This document shows positions 1-8,972 of a DNA stretch of 64,000 nt, in pieces. A program made the translations under genes and the position numbers. Every line of letters begins with the position of its first letter. Position 1 is the stretch's first letter. Origin of the DNA: FEN-1297 sp021817845 (lineage in GTDB: Bacteria > Bacteroidota > Ignavibacteria > Ignavibacteriales > Ignavibacteriaceae); NCBI GenBank assembly GCA_021817845.1, contig JAKAFW010000007.1, positions 1 to 64,000 of the forward strand. The letters run 5' to 3'. The notes below the pieces were generated by a model. The model was not told where the DNA came from. It made no database searches and was given only the letters and a program-made list of their open reading frames with translations.

Positions 1-883
1 CTGCAATTCCGGATAGACCATGCAATTTTTCAATATTCCAGCCTTTAACAAGATTGTTTATAATTTCCGAATAATCTTTTACTGTGTAAACTTCAAGCTT
101 CTGTGCCACCTTAGAAAAGTTTGCAAATAAGTTTTTGTCACTGCCGCTATCCATCAAATGGGCAGGCATAATAATTTTTGTTTTCATCATTTTGGAAAAA
201 GAAAGAATTGCTTGGACAGGATCGACATCAAAAATCTTCGACATAAAAAGGCGATAGGCTTTTTCATGACGTGCTTCGTCGCCGGCAATTACACCGCATA
301 TTTTATGCAGATGCTCATCGCCTTCTTTCTTTGCAAGCGTAGCAACATTACGGTGAGAAATTTTAGTGGCTCTTTCCTGGAATGAAGTATAAATGAATCC
401 AAGATAAGGATCGTTTTCTGTTTTTGGGTCGAATCCGTTATTAATCAAATGATGAATTGTAACTTCAACGGCGCGCATATCGACTCTACCCGTAAGATAG
501 AGATACTTATTCAGCAAATCGCCATGCCGGTTTTCTTCCGAAGTCCATCCACGGCTCCATTTAGCCCAGGGATTTTCACTGCTTCCGGTAATGTCTGTTA
601 TACCTTCAAGCCGGTTTAACCATGTTTGATATGTCGGCAAAGCTTCTTCGGTAACCATATCTCCGATTAATACAATTAACAAATCATTGGATAATCCTTT
701 TGCAGCTTCCCGAAAATGTTTTATTTCATCCGACCATTCGCCTGAGCGCATACTGGGAAGGAAATCGCTTGGCTGCCAACTTTCATTAACAGGTTTCAAT
801 AATTCGGGGAGATTCTGATCTACGAAACCTTCAAGGCTTTTGATTACTTCAAATTTTGAAGCAAATAAATTTTGTTCTAACAT
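1..883 (-). CDS. Acyl-ACP desaturase (ferritin-like di-iron), 3' end outside window
   Basis: Read on the minus strand from ATG at 881-883, the frame stays open to the window edge (about 294 codons). The protein carries the two di-iron ligand signatures of the plant-type stearoyl-ACP desaturase family: an ExxH in EENRHGD and a second ExxH in DEARHEKAY, in helices spaced as in that family. Family members use O2 and reduced ferredoxin to insert a cis double bond into acyl-ACP in the cytoplasm. The C-terminus lies beyond base 1, so stop and total length are unknown. Nothing unusual is visible in the part seen. Family assignment is confident; substrate position is not determinable. Confidence 0.9.
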   Translation of the reverse strand, partial: MLEQNLFASKFEVIKSLEGFVDQNLPELLKPVNESWQPSDFLPSMRSGEWSDEIKHFREAAKGLSNDLLIVLIGDMVTEEALPTYQTWLNRLEGITDITGSSENPWAKWSRGWTSEENRHGDLLNKYLYLTGRVDMRAVEVTIHHLINNGFDPKTENDPYLGFIYTSFQERATKISHRNVATLAKKEGDEHLHKICGVIAGDEARHEKAYRLFMSKIFDVDPVQAILSFSKMMKTKIIMPAHLMDSGSDKNLFANFSKVAQKLEVYTVKDYSEIINNLVKGWNIEKLHGLSGIA

Positions 884-1011
884 CTAATCCGCTTTCATGA
901 GGTTGATCTTTAAAATAAAGCATACATAGTTAAAATCCTATTTTGAGCGGTGTAATAATTCTTCTACATTGTTTGATATCATAACCTCGGGGGGTTTTCT
1001 TTCTATTCCAC

Positions 1012-1242
1012 GTGTCATTTCGAATCCGCCCTTCCTGCCGAGACTGTTACACAACTCCAAAATGTCATTTCGACCGGAGGGAGAAATCCCATTCAAATTC
1101 AGTTGTCATTTCGAAGGAGCCTGCCTGTCCGGTAGGCAGGTCATCGACTGAGAAATCCCATTTCCAAGCCCAAATATCTCAATCCGTCCCCAACCCCCTG
1201 TGTCATTTCGAATCCGGCTTGAGCCGGTGAGAAATCCGCTGC
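1012..1242. repeat. Cluster of TGTCATTTCGA...GAGAAATC dispersed repeats
   Basis: Most of the gene-free stretch 884-1584 is built from short repeat units that begin TGTCATTTCGA and end GAGAAATCC. Units start near 1012, 1062, 1104 and 1201 and differ in their middles: some contain an inner palindrome (CCTGCC...GGCAGG at about 1119-1140, ATCCGGCTTGAGCCGG at about 1211-1226). Related units recur at 44908-45212, and a diverged type at 53895-54045. A separate short unit, CATCCTGAGCGAAGCGAAGG, lies near 1468-1488. Small ORFs over this area are just translated repeats. No gene is visible in the gap. Confidence 0.85.
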
Positions 1243-1584
1243 ATAGCCCTGTCTCTCATATTTACCATGAAATATCTCACCTACCGGCAAGACCTATTAA
1301 AATGGAAAATCTGTTTTCCTTTTTTTTATGGTATCACTTTGCTTCTGCTTTCCATTTCTATATCCTTTATTAAGTTTTCTCTCATTACATTGTAAACTTA
1401 ATCCCGGACAAGACTAAAACCAGAACCCTATTTCATCAAAATTAATTTTTTCGTCTTCATAAACCCTCATCCTGAGCGAAGCGAAGGATCAACAATAAAA
1501 ATAAAAACAACCGAAGAACATCAGATTACTCCTATCTCTTCGGTTGTTTGAAATAAAAATTATTAGTGAAAATAATTTTAAATA

Positions 1585-2139
1585 TTAAAATCCATTTGGT
1601 GTAGCGTGTGCAAACCATATATGGCCGGGACCCATACTTGGATCTTGCCCTTGGTCCATGATAACTTCAAATTGATCCCAAACAGAGTAGCCTCCTGTGC
1701 GCCAATAAGGACTATTTTCTAAGGCACTACCTACCCAAATAATTTTATAATGCCAAACTTGACCGCTGCCATTAGGCACTTTCCCATTCCATTCATTATC
1801 CTCCCATGCGCTAAGATATGGTGGTTTCGACCAACCTTCGGCAACACCGCGGTCCCAATCCGCAGTCCATTTCATAACCAAATTGTCATTGGCATAAGTT
1901 GGGTCGCCCCAAACCTTGCCATCTAATATTTTGTCAACACCATCAGCTGGACCATTAAATATTCTTGCTCCATAATTGTAACCAAATTCATTGAAACCAC
2001 CTTTTAACAAAGGGGTAACAGAAGAATTGTTGTTAGAAATGGTTGCTGGATTATTGACCGGATTTGAAGAGTTACTGCAGCTTATAAGAAAAAGAGAAAG
2101 AAATAAGAGCAGGGAAATGAAGAGAAAAGAATTTTTCAT
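1585..2139 (-). CDS. Predicted lipoprotein of unknown function
   Basis: This 184-residue protein starts with a lysine, a hydrophobic stretch and a lipobox (LISC, Cys21), so it is predicted to be exported and lipidated. A low-complexity Ser/Asn/Pro linker follows (residues 22-42). The remaining 140 residues are rich in Trp, Gly and Asp (for example WTADWDRGVAEGW and VWHYKIIWVG), typical of a compact extracellular beta domain. I do not recognise the family. The gene stands alone, downstream in the same orientation of the putative small RNA at 2513-2593. No export partner or enzyme motif is visible. Confidence 0.75.
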   Translation of the reverse strand: MKNSFLFISLLLFLSLFLISCSNSSNPVNNPATISNNNSSVTPLLKGGFNEFGYNYGARIFNGPADGVDKILDGKVWGDPTYANDNLVMKWTADWDRGVAEGWSKPPYLSAWEDNEWNGKVPNGSGQVWHYKIIWVGSALENSPYWRTGGYSVWDQFEVIMDQGQDPSMGPGHIWFAHATPNGF

Positions 2140-2512
2140 AGAGTAATCCTCCTAATTTTAATTAAAGATATTATTAATTATGCTTAATACGAGATATAAG
2201 CCGGGAGAAATTTTCTTAAAATATTCATTATGAGAAATAAGTTTACTTATAGCTGTTCAACCATTTAAGAGGTTAAAAAAGTTTAAAAGTAAGTTATAAA
2301 AATACATAGCCCTGTCTAAATCAGCCTGCCTGTTATGCAGGGTTCCCACTATTATCAGTAATCTAAAAATTTAAGCTTTAAAACCCCGCAGCTAAATAAT
2401 AAAAATAATAATTAAAATAAAATAAATAATGAATTATTAAAAACCAATAAAAATTATTTATACTTGGTATTTAATCTTTCTTTTCACAAAGCAATAAATT
2501 CCCAATAAAAAA

Positions 2513-2547
2513 TAAAAAAGCCCGGCGATGGGGGTGACGCCGGGCTT
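2513..2547 (-). terminator. Intrinsic terminator of the putative small RNA
   Basis: The arms AAGCCCGGCG and CGCCGGGCTT pair perfectly over ten base pairs around a ten-base loop. On the minus strand a run of six T follows, then ATTTTT. On the plus strand no T tract follows, so termination is directed leftward, which sets the orientation of the RNA. Confidence 0.8.
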
Positions 2548-2593
2548 AACTCTGTTTGCTTCAAAGGGCAGGGATATACCCTTCGAAAGAGCT
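2513..2593 (-). ncRNA. Putative small structured RNA, copy 1 (promoter and terminator intact)
   Basis: On the minus strand a sigma70-like promoter is followed by about 80 nt that folds into two hairpins. The first stem pairs UUCGAAGGG with CCCUUUGAA (nine pairs, one G-U) around a loop containing UAUAUCCCUG, closed outside by CUCU/AGAG with a GCAAAC bulge. The second is AAGCCCGGCG/CGCCGGGCTT followed by a T tract, a classic intrinsic terminator. A second, diverged copy lies at 28136-28265 with loop and bulge conserved. No ORF fits. The 5' end is inferred from the promoter, not measured. I could not match it to a known RNA family. Confidence 0.6.
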
Positions 2594-2599
2594 AATTCT

Positions 2600-2628
2600 A
2601 ATCTAAATTTTATAATTTGTTTTGTCAA
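2600..2628 (-). promoter_or_regulatory. Sigma70-like promoter of the putative small RNA
   Basis: On the minus strand TTGACA (2623-2628) is separated by exactly 17 bases from TAGATT (2600-2605), a near-consensus -35/-10 pair. The start would fall near 2593, just before the first RNA stem. In the second copy at 28.2 kb the -35 is TTAACA and the -10 is degraded to TTGATG at the same spacing. Confidence 0.55.
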
Positions 2629-2796
2629 GGAATAAATAAATATTTTTTGTTCTGCAATATGAAATCGTTAAATCTATATGATTGAAAAATAAAAAAATGT
2701 ACTTAAATCCAACACTATTGCATTTAATGAATTGCAAAATTGTTTTTATAACTTTAACTTAATCCTAAACTTACACTTGAACTTAAACTTATTAAA

Positions 2797-3393
2797 ATGT
2801 GCGGACGCTTCGAAACAAAACCATCGATACAGTCTTTAGTTAGAGCCTTAAAAAAGCAAAACATCGACCTTGACCTTGACCTTGAACTTAAACCCACCAA
2901 GTCCACTAACATTGCCCCAACCAATAAAATACTTTCTATCACCCATAATGATAACAGCTATAAACTATCGCAAACAAACTGGGGAATCAAATTCAGCCCC
3001 GGATCGCCGCTTATATTCAATAGTCGGATTGAAACAATAACAGAAAAGAAATTCTGGCTTAGCTTATTTGACAAGAACCGGTTAATTGTCCCCATGTCCG
3101 CATTTTACGAATGGAAAAAAGAAGGCACAAAGAAAATTCCTTACAGAATTTCCCTTCCTGATGAAGAACTTTTTTTCGTTCCCGCTCTTTCCTATATAGA
3201 CAAAGATAAAAATACATTTACCTCTTTAATCACTACAACCCCCAACGATTTCATAAAACAGATTCATCACCGTATGCCAGTGATTCTAAATATTAAAGAA
3301 GCAATAAACTACCTCATCGACGACCCGGACACCAACCTCTCAAAATGCCAACCATATTCCGGTAAAATGCAAATGGAACCCGCATCAATTTAA
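2797..3393 (+). CDS. SRAP-domain protein (YedK/HMCES family, abasic-site shield)
   Basis: The 198-residue protein starts MCGRF, so removing Met1 exposes the Cys2 that the SRAP family uses to form a thiazolidine crosslink with abasic sites in single-stranded DNA. Other family signatures are present in order: NSRIET (active-site Asn and Glu region, near residue 70), the FYEWKK segment (near 102), and HHRMPVIL (His near 157). Length is slightly below the usual 220 residues, losing only the C-terminal tail. Residues 24-32 are a DLDLDLELK run coded by a hexanucleotide repeat, and a similar CTTAAA/CTTGAA repeat lies just before the start codon. The gene stands alone. Confidence 0.92.
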   Translation: MCGRFETKPSIQSLVRALKKQNIDLDLDLELKPTKSTNIAPTNKILSITHNDNSYKLSQTNWGIKFSPGSPLIFNSRIETITEKKFWLSLFDKNRLIVPMSAFYEWKKEGTKKIPYRISLPDEELFFVPALSYIDKDKNTFTSLITTTPNDFIKQIHHRMPVILNIKEAINYLIDDPDTNLSKCQPYSGKMQMEPASI

Positions 3394-4166
3394 CAATAGA
3401 AATTTGTTACATTCAAAAATAGAACTGTTACTTTGTTAGGCAAAGGAGTTATTAGTGGCGTGTGCGTGTCCTTAAGTTAAATCCTCAAAACCGATATAGA
3501 AAAAGAGTCGGTTAAATAAAAAAGAGTAAATCCGGTTGTTACCTAAAAAACTTAAAATACTGTAATAAAAATAAGAGGGAAGGTAATTCGGGAACTATCA
3601 GTAAGTGTAGGGATAAAATAAAATGGTTTATCGGAGATAGCTTTCCACAGTACCAACTATCAATACTATTTGGTTGTAGGTAAAAGATAGAAGGGATAAA
3701 AGTGAATGCAAATCTTTGGATATTCTCTTGCCAATCTAGCTGCCCGGATACTGCAGAGAACTCGTTAAAATCTATCACTAGGAAAAATGCAAAAATCAAT
3801 TCTGAGGTGATGTTTTTATATTCGAAGGGGGAAATGTAGGGCAGATAATAAAAACGTAGCGCAGAGAGGAAAAAACAGGCAAAAACCTACGCTATTTCGT
3901 ATGAAAAAACTCTCATTGGTCATTAGTCAATGAGTCATTTGTTGTCATATAAAAATTTAAGGTATTCAGTTATATTAATTACATCATGTTTCCTATGCTA
4001 TCCTCATATTACTGGCATTTCTAAAGAGTTATTGCAAGAGTAATCAAACTATCGAAGTCAAAGTGTGTTTAATCTAAATTATTATTAACTTATAATAACT
4101 GTAATTCAATATTATTGGGGTTGGCTATTATATTTTGTTTTTATCATATTAAAAATTATTCTTGCT
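3394..4166. other. Gene-free stretch before the type I RM operon
   Basis: About 770 bases with no convincing gene. An 86-codon minus-strand frame (3539-3799) is hydrophobic and AT-biased, with no recognisable motif, and is probably chance. I see no transposase remnant, tRNA or clear promoter, and no repeat shared with other parts of the window. Confidence 0.5.
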
Positions 4167-6944
4167 ATGAATCCTGAGGATGAAGCAAGACAAAAAATAG
4201 ACAAAGAACTTATTCGGGCAGGATGGGTGGTCCAGGGTTACAAAAATCTAAATCTTTCTGCAGCGATGGGAATTGCTGTCTGCGAATATCCTACAGAATC
4301 CGGCTCAGCTGATTATATACTCTTCATTAATAGAATTCCAATTGGTGTAATTGAAGCCAAAAAAGAGGGACATACATTAAGTTAGGTCCACGACCAGACT
4401 ACACGATATGCCGTAGATGAATTGAAATTTATTAAGAAAGTAAACGAGCTTCCCTTTCAATATGAATCAACCGGAACTGAAACATTTTTTACCGATGCAC
4501 GGGATCCTCTGCCGAGGCAAAGAGAGATATTCAGCTTTCATAAACCAGAAACACTGGATGATTGGCTTAAACAGAATGGGACTCTACGTACAAGATTAAA
4601 GAATTATCCTAAGTTAATTGAAGAAGGTTTGCGGGAATGCCAGATCAAGGCAATCGTAAATCTTGAAAAATCTTTTGCTGATACCAGACCGAGAGCTTTA
4701 ATCCAGATGGCAACAGGCGCCGGGAAAACTTACACCGCAATTACTGCTGTTTACCGTTTACTAAAATATGCCGGTGCAAAGAGAATTTTGTTTTTAGTAG
4801 ATACACGAAACCTCGGCAAGCAGGCTGAACAGGAATTTCAGGCATTCAAACCGAATGACGATAAGAGATTATTTACTGAATTATATAACGTGCAAAGACT
4901 GCAATCTAATTTTATTGATTCTTCGGCGCAGGTTTGCATTAGTACAATTCAAAGGATGTATTCTATCTTAAAGGGAAAAGAACTCGACGGGAGCCTTGAG
5001 GATGAATCGCCTTACGAATCTAAAATAATTAAAAATAAGATTGAAGAAGTAGCTTATAATACTGCCGTTCCCATTGAGGCATTTGATTTTATAATAATAG
5101 ATGAATGCCACCGCTCAATTTATAATTTATGGAAGCAAGTGCTTGACTATTTTGACGCATTTATGATTGGTCTTACCGCGACTCCCGATAAAAGAACTTT
5201 CGCATTCTTTAATGAGAATATTGTAAGCGAATATACCTTAACGAAGTCGATTGAAGATAAAGTGAATGTGGGCTATGACGTTTACACTATCGAGACCGAG
5301 ATAACTCAGAACGGCGCTATTATAAAAGCAAAGCAGTATGTTGACTTGCGCAATAGAATGACCCGTAAAAAAGAGTGGCGCCTTCTTGAAGATGAAATTG
5401 AGTACGAGCCAAACCAGCTTGATAAGGATATAGTAAACCCAAGCACCATAAGAAATATTATCAGAGAATATAAGCGGGTGCTTAAAGAAGAGTTCTTCCC
5501 CGAACGCGGTGAGGAGTATGAGGTGCCTAAGACTTTAATCTTTGCAAAGACAGACAGCCATGCGGAAGATATTGTCCATATTGTCCGCGAAGAGTTCGGA
5601 GAGGACAATGAGTTCTGCAAGAAGATAACATACAACGTGAAGAACGAAGACCCGGAATCGATACTTCAGCAGTACAGGGCAAATTATAACCCGCGCATTG
5701 CCGTAACAGTAGATATGATTGCAACCGGCACGGATGTTAAGCCTATTGAAGTTTTAATATTTATGAGGGATGTCCGATCTAGAAATTATTTCCAGCAGAT
5801 GATAGGTAGAGGGACAAGATCGCTGTCCAAAGAAAAGTTATTGGATGTTACGCCGAGTGCAAAGCTGAACAAGGAAAGATTCTATATAGTTGATGCTGTT
5901 AGTGTTTTCAAATCCGTAAAGGTTGATTACCCGGTTGTAGATAAGAAGCCGGCTATACCTTTAAAAGATTTGATGAAGATGGCAGTCCTTCAGCCTGATG
6001 AAGAAACGCTTACTTCTCTTTCTGCAAGGCTAACGAGAATAGATAAGCAAATTTCCGAATCGGACAGAGAAAAGTTTAAGGTGCTTACCGGCGGGAAAAG
6101 CATCACCGATGTCGCAATTGATCTAGCTAATGTTTACGACCCCGATGTTATCGACCAGGAAGTAAGAAAGAGATTTAATCTTTCTGAAAATACGGAACCA
6201 AATGAAGAACAAATCCATACAGTTATGCAGCCATTCATTCATGCTGCGATTAAGCCCTTCGATAATCCAAAGCTAAGAGAATTTGTTGAGACTGTACGGC
6301 AGAAAATTTATCAGGTAATCGATACGGTTAATATTGACAGGGTAATCCATTCCGGTTTTAATAGCCAGTCGAAAGAGAATGCTGAAAAGATAATAAACGA
6401 TTTCAGAAAGTTTATTGAAGAGAACAAAGACGAAATCATTGCCCTCAAAATTTATTACAATTTAAGAAATCGTAGGAACATCATTTATGATGTTCCCTCA
6501 TATTCAATGATTAAAAACCTTCGCGATGCATTATCTGATTCATCATATCATTTATCCGTTGAACAAATCTGGAATGCATATGAAAGGGTAGACCCTAAAC
6601 GTGTTAAACACAGAACGACAATTGGCATGTTAACGGATATTATTTCTCTCATTAGATTTGAACTTGGAATTGATACGCTGCTTGAACCGTACAGCGAAAT
6701 TGTAAACCGCAATTTTAAGGAATGGGTATTTAGAAGGAATGCCGGGCATGTGCAGTTTACCGATGAGCAGATGCAATGGCTTAGAATGATTAAAGATCAT
6801 ATAATCTCTTCCGTAAGAATCGACAAAGATGATTTTGATAGAACGCCGTTTGACGGCGAAGGCGGGTTAGGCAAAATGTTTAATTTGTTCGGAGGGGAAT
6901 ATGAGAAATTGCTTGAGGAGTTGAATAAGGAATTAGAGAAATAA
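4167..6944 (+). pseudogene. hsdR: Type I restriction subunit HsdR split by an in-frame amber codon
   Basis: One reading frame of 926 codons is interrupted by a single TAG at 4383-4385; both parts are in the same frame. The first part (72 residues) holds the HsdR nuclease core: Asp49 and Glu63-Ala-Lys65 of the PD-(D/E)xK site. The second part holds the translocase motor: Walker A (ATGAGKT), the DECH box, GLTATP (motif III) and GRGTRS (motif VI), plus a long helical C-terminus. No good start codon with a ribosome site follows the stop (the first option at 4422 is TTG), so the product is either the 72-residue peptide, a readthrough product, or nothing. The 3' end abuts the next ATG (6945). It should be checked against the reads. 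Confidence 0.88.
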
Positions 6945-8297
6945 ATGAAAATAGAATTACACGCTGAAGCTGTTAGAAGATATACGGAGAGAATTAATGA
7001 ACTGCTCATCAGATTAATACCCAAGCCTTCCAATAAAGAAAAGAAAATCCCGTTTGATTCAGGTCTTGTCACTAAAGAAATTATGACTGAAGAAATAATA
7101 AATTTAGGTTTTAGCAGCGAAGAGGATTGTACAGGTAAAAAAACCTCAATGTTTTTTAAGTTCAAAGATCATTTTTACGGGTTATCTGGTGAAGATTTCA
7201 AAGACTTTGTTAGGCTTTGTGAAGATATACAGAAGAGTAGTAATCTAAATGAATACGCTAGTATTGAATTTCTCTCGAAAACATTGTTTAATTGGATGCA
7301 ATTAAGATATTGTAACCAAACAATCGATAATGCATTAGACTATTTGATACTTAAATGTGAAGAGGAAATTAAAGCATATGAAGTATGGGTGCCTATAGCA
7401 AATACAATTGTGCAATCTGAATTTCAAATAGGCGATATAGTAATTAAAAATTTATCCAAAGAGATTTTAGACACATGGGAACAAGGATTACTGGGAAGTG
7501 CAAAAAATGATAAACAGATCTTATCCATTAAAAAATATATCAAAAATGAAAGAGAGAAAAAACAAGGATTTGCAATTGCAATATATAAAGCTAATGCTGA
7601 AAAAATAAGAGCTGAAGAATTAGCCTTTGAAAAAATTGAACAAGCATTAAGTATATTGAGGATATTTTCTCCGGCAGCTATTTTTTCTAATCAGCGCACA
7701 TATACTACTGTAAAAGGAATGGAAAATTTGCAAAGTAGAGAATGTTTTTTCGTACAGGATAATTATATGCATACACAGAATGTATCTATGTTATTTCATA
7801 ATTACACTGATTGGATTATAACTGATGAACAAATAATCGTTATGCAAAAAAATGGTTTAATAATATTAGATGAATTATTAAAAAATAGGAATAGAAATCA
7901 ATTCCAAGACAAGGTACTTAACTCATTTATACTATTTTCACAAGGTACATTGACTAATAATGTACATGAGAAACTCATCTATATATTTGTAGCGCTTGAA
8001 TCAATTGTATTGAAAAATGAAACCGAACCTATTACACAAAATATTTCGGACAGAATTGCATTCGCTATTGCAAAACAAGGACAAAGTAGAATGCAAATTA
8101 TTAAGAATATAAAAGGTGCATATAATTTCCGTTCTAGATTTGTCCATCACGGGGTAAAAATAGATGAGATTATAATACTTGATGAATTTGTTCGCTTTGC
8201 TTTATCTTTTCTCATGTCATTGTTGTTTAATATAAATAAATTTAAAACTAAAGAAGATATGATTGCAGCGCTTGACAAGATGAAGTACGGCGCATAA
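6945..8297 (+). CDS. Apea/HEPN-like protein in the type I RM operon
   Basis: The ATG follows the hsdR stop without a gap, implying coupled translation. The 450-residue protein is mostly helical; its last 150 residues resemble the Apea-like HEPN family, with R396-S-R-F-V-H401 giving the RX4H motif that in HEPN ribonucleases forms the active site, followed by HG. The preceding YIFVALESIVL segment is typical of the helix before this motif. The N-terminal 250 residues match nothing I recognise. Its place inside an hsd operon suggests a defence accessory or toxin-like RNase that could act if restriction is blocked; that role is inference. Codon use looks like its neighbours. Confidence 0.65.
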   Translation: MKIELHAEAVRRYTERINELLIRLIPKPSNKEKKIPFDSGLVTKEIMTEEIINLGFSSEEDCTGKKTSMFFKFKDHFYGLSGEDFKDFVRLCEDIQKSSNLNEYASIEFLSKTLFNWMQLRYCNQTIDNALDYLILKCEEEIKAYEVWVPIANTIVQSEFQIGDIVIKNLSKEILDTWEQGLLGSAKNDKQILSIKKYIKNEREKKQGFAIAIYKANAEKIRAEELAFEKIEQALSILRIFSPAAIFSNQRTYTTVKGMENLQSRECFFVQDNYMHTQNVSMLFHNYTDWIITDEQIIVMQKNGLIILDELLKNRNRNQFQDKVLNSFILFSQGTLTNNVHEKLIYIFVALESIVLKNETEPITQNISDRIAFAIAKQGQSRMQIIKNIKGAYNFRSRFVHHGVKIDEIIILDEFVRFALSFLMSLLFNINKFKTKEDMIAALDKMKYGA

Positions 8298-8335
8298 CCG
8301 AGGCTTTACAACTACGTAATATTTTAGTAGGAAAA

Positions 8336-8971
8336 ATGAAGGAAGATATTTTAGAACAAGCTGTTGATGATTGGTTTCTTTGCAAAGATTCAATGTTTAC
8401 AAAACATAATATACATTTCAAACCAGATATTAATGATCCTGATTATGTAGGGAACCAGGATTCAGTTAATTCCGATATTGATGTATTAGCGGTTAACTTG
8501 AAAATGCAAGGTGTAGATAGAGTATATGCTGCATCTTGTAAATCTTGGCAAGAAGGGTTTAATGCAAAAAAAACACAATATGATTTATTAAATAATCCAA
8601 ATAAAAAATGGGGCGGTAGAGAAATATGGAGAAGTTTTAGAGAGTTGATCGTTCTTAAATGGGGAAAAGCCTTTTCAAAAAAAATATATGATGAGACTTT
8701 AAGTAAGGATTATACTTATTATTTGTTTGTTACAAAACTTGCCGGAATGAAAGGAGAGAATCTTGAGCAATCAAGAATTGATTTTGAAAACTGTCAAGGA
8801 TTCCTAAATAATTTAAGATATGATGAAAGTTCGAGCGTTCAAATTAAAATCAAGACTTTTAAAGAAATGATAGATGAACATTTTTTACAAAAAAATGGAA
8901 CGACAATGGAAGCTACAGAAATAGGTAGGTTACTTCAAATTTTTAGAGCTTCAGATATAAAGCTAAAATGA
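8336..8971 (+). CDS. PD-(D/E)xK-like restriction accessory protein
   Basis: The 211-residue protein has SDIDVLAVN (Asp47, Asp49) followed by a beta strand ending S67-C-K69, which resembles the D...(E/S)xK catalytic strand pair of the PD-(D/E)xK nuclease fold. It lacks obvious DNA-binding or ATPase motifs. It lies 38 bases after the HEPN-like gene and ends one base before the hsdS start, so it is part of the operon. It may be a solitary nuclease, or a substitute for the nuclease domain cut off HsdR, but that is only a hypothesis. Family membership is judged from the motif and context alone. Confidence 0.6.
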   Translation: MKEDILEQAVDDWFLCKDSMFTKHNIHFKPDINDPDYVGNQDSVNSDIDVLAVNLKMQGVDRVYAASCKSWQEGFNAKKTQYDLLNNPNKKWGGREIWRSFRELIVLKWGKAFSKKIYDETLSKDYTYYLFVTKLAGMKGENLEQSRIDFENCQGFLNNLRYDESSSVQIKIKTFKEMIDEHFLQKNGTTMEATEIGRLLQIFRASDIKLK

Positions 8972-8972
8972 T

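Noticed and set aside
969..1230. Two ORFs in the repeat cluster
   Set aside because: They are translations of the TGTCATTTCGA repeats.
3539..3799. 86-codon minus-strand ORF as a gene
   Set aside because: Hydrophobic AT-biased composition, no recognisable motif, no neighbours supporting it.
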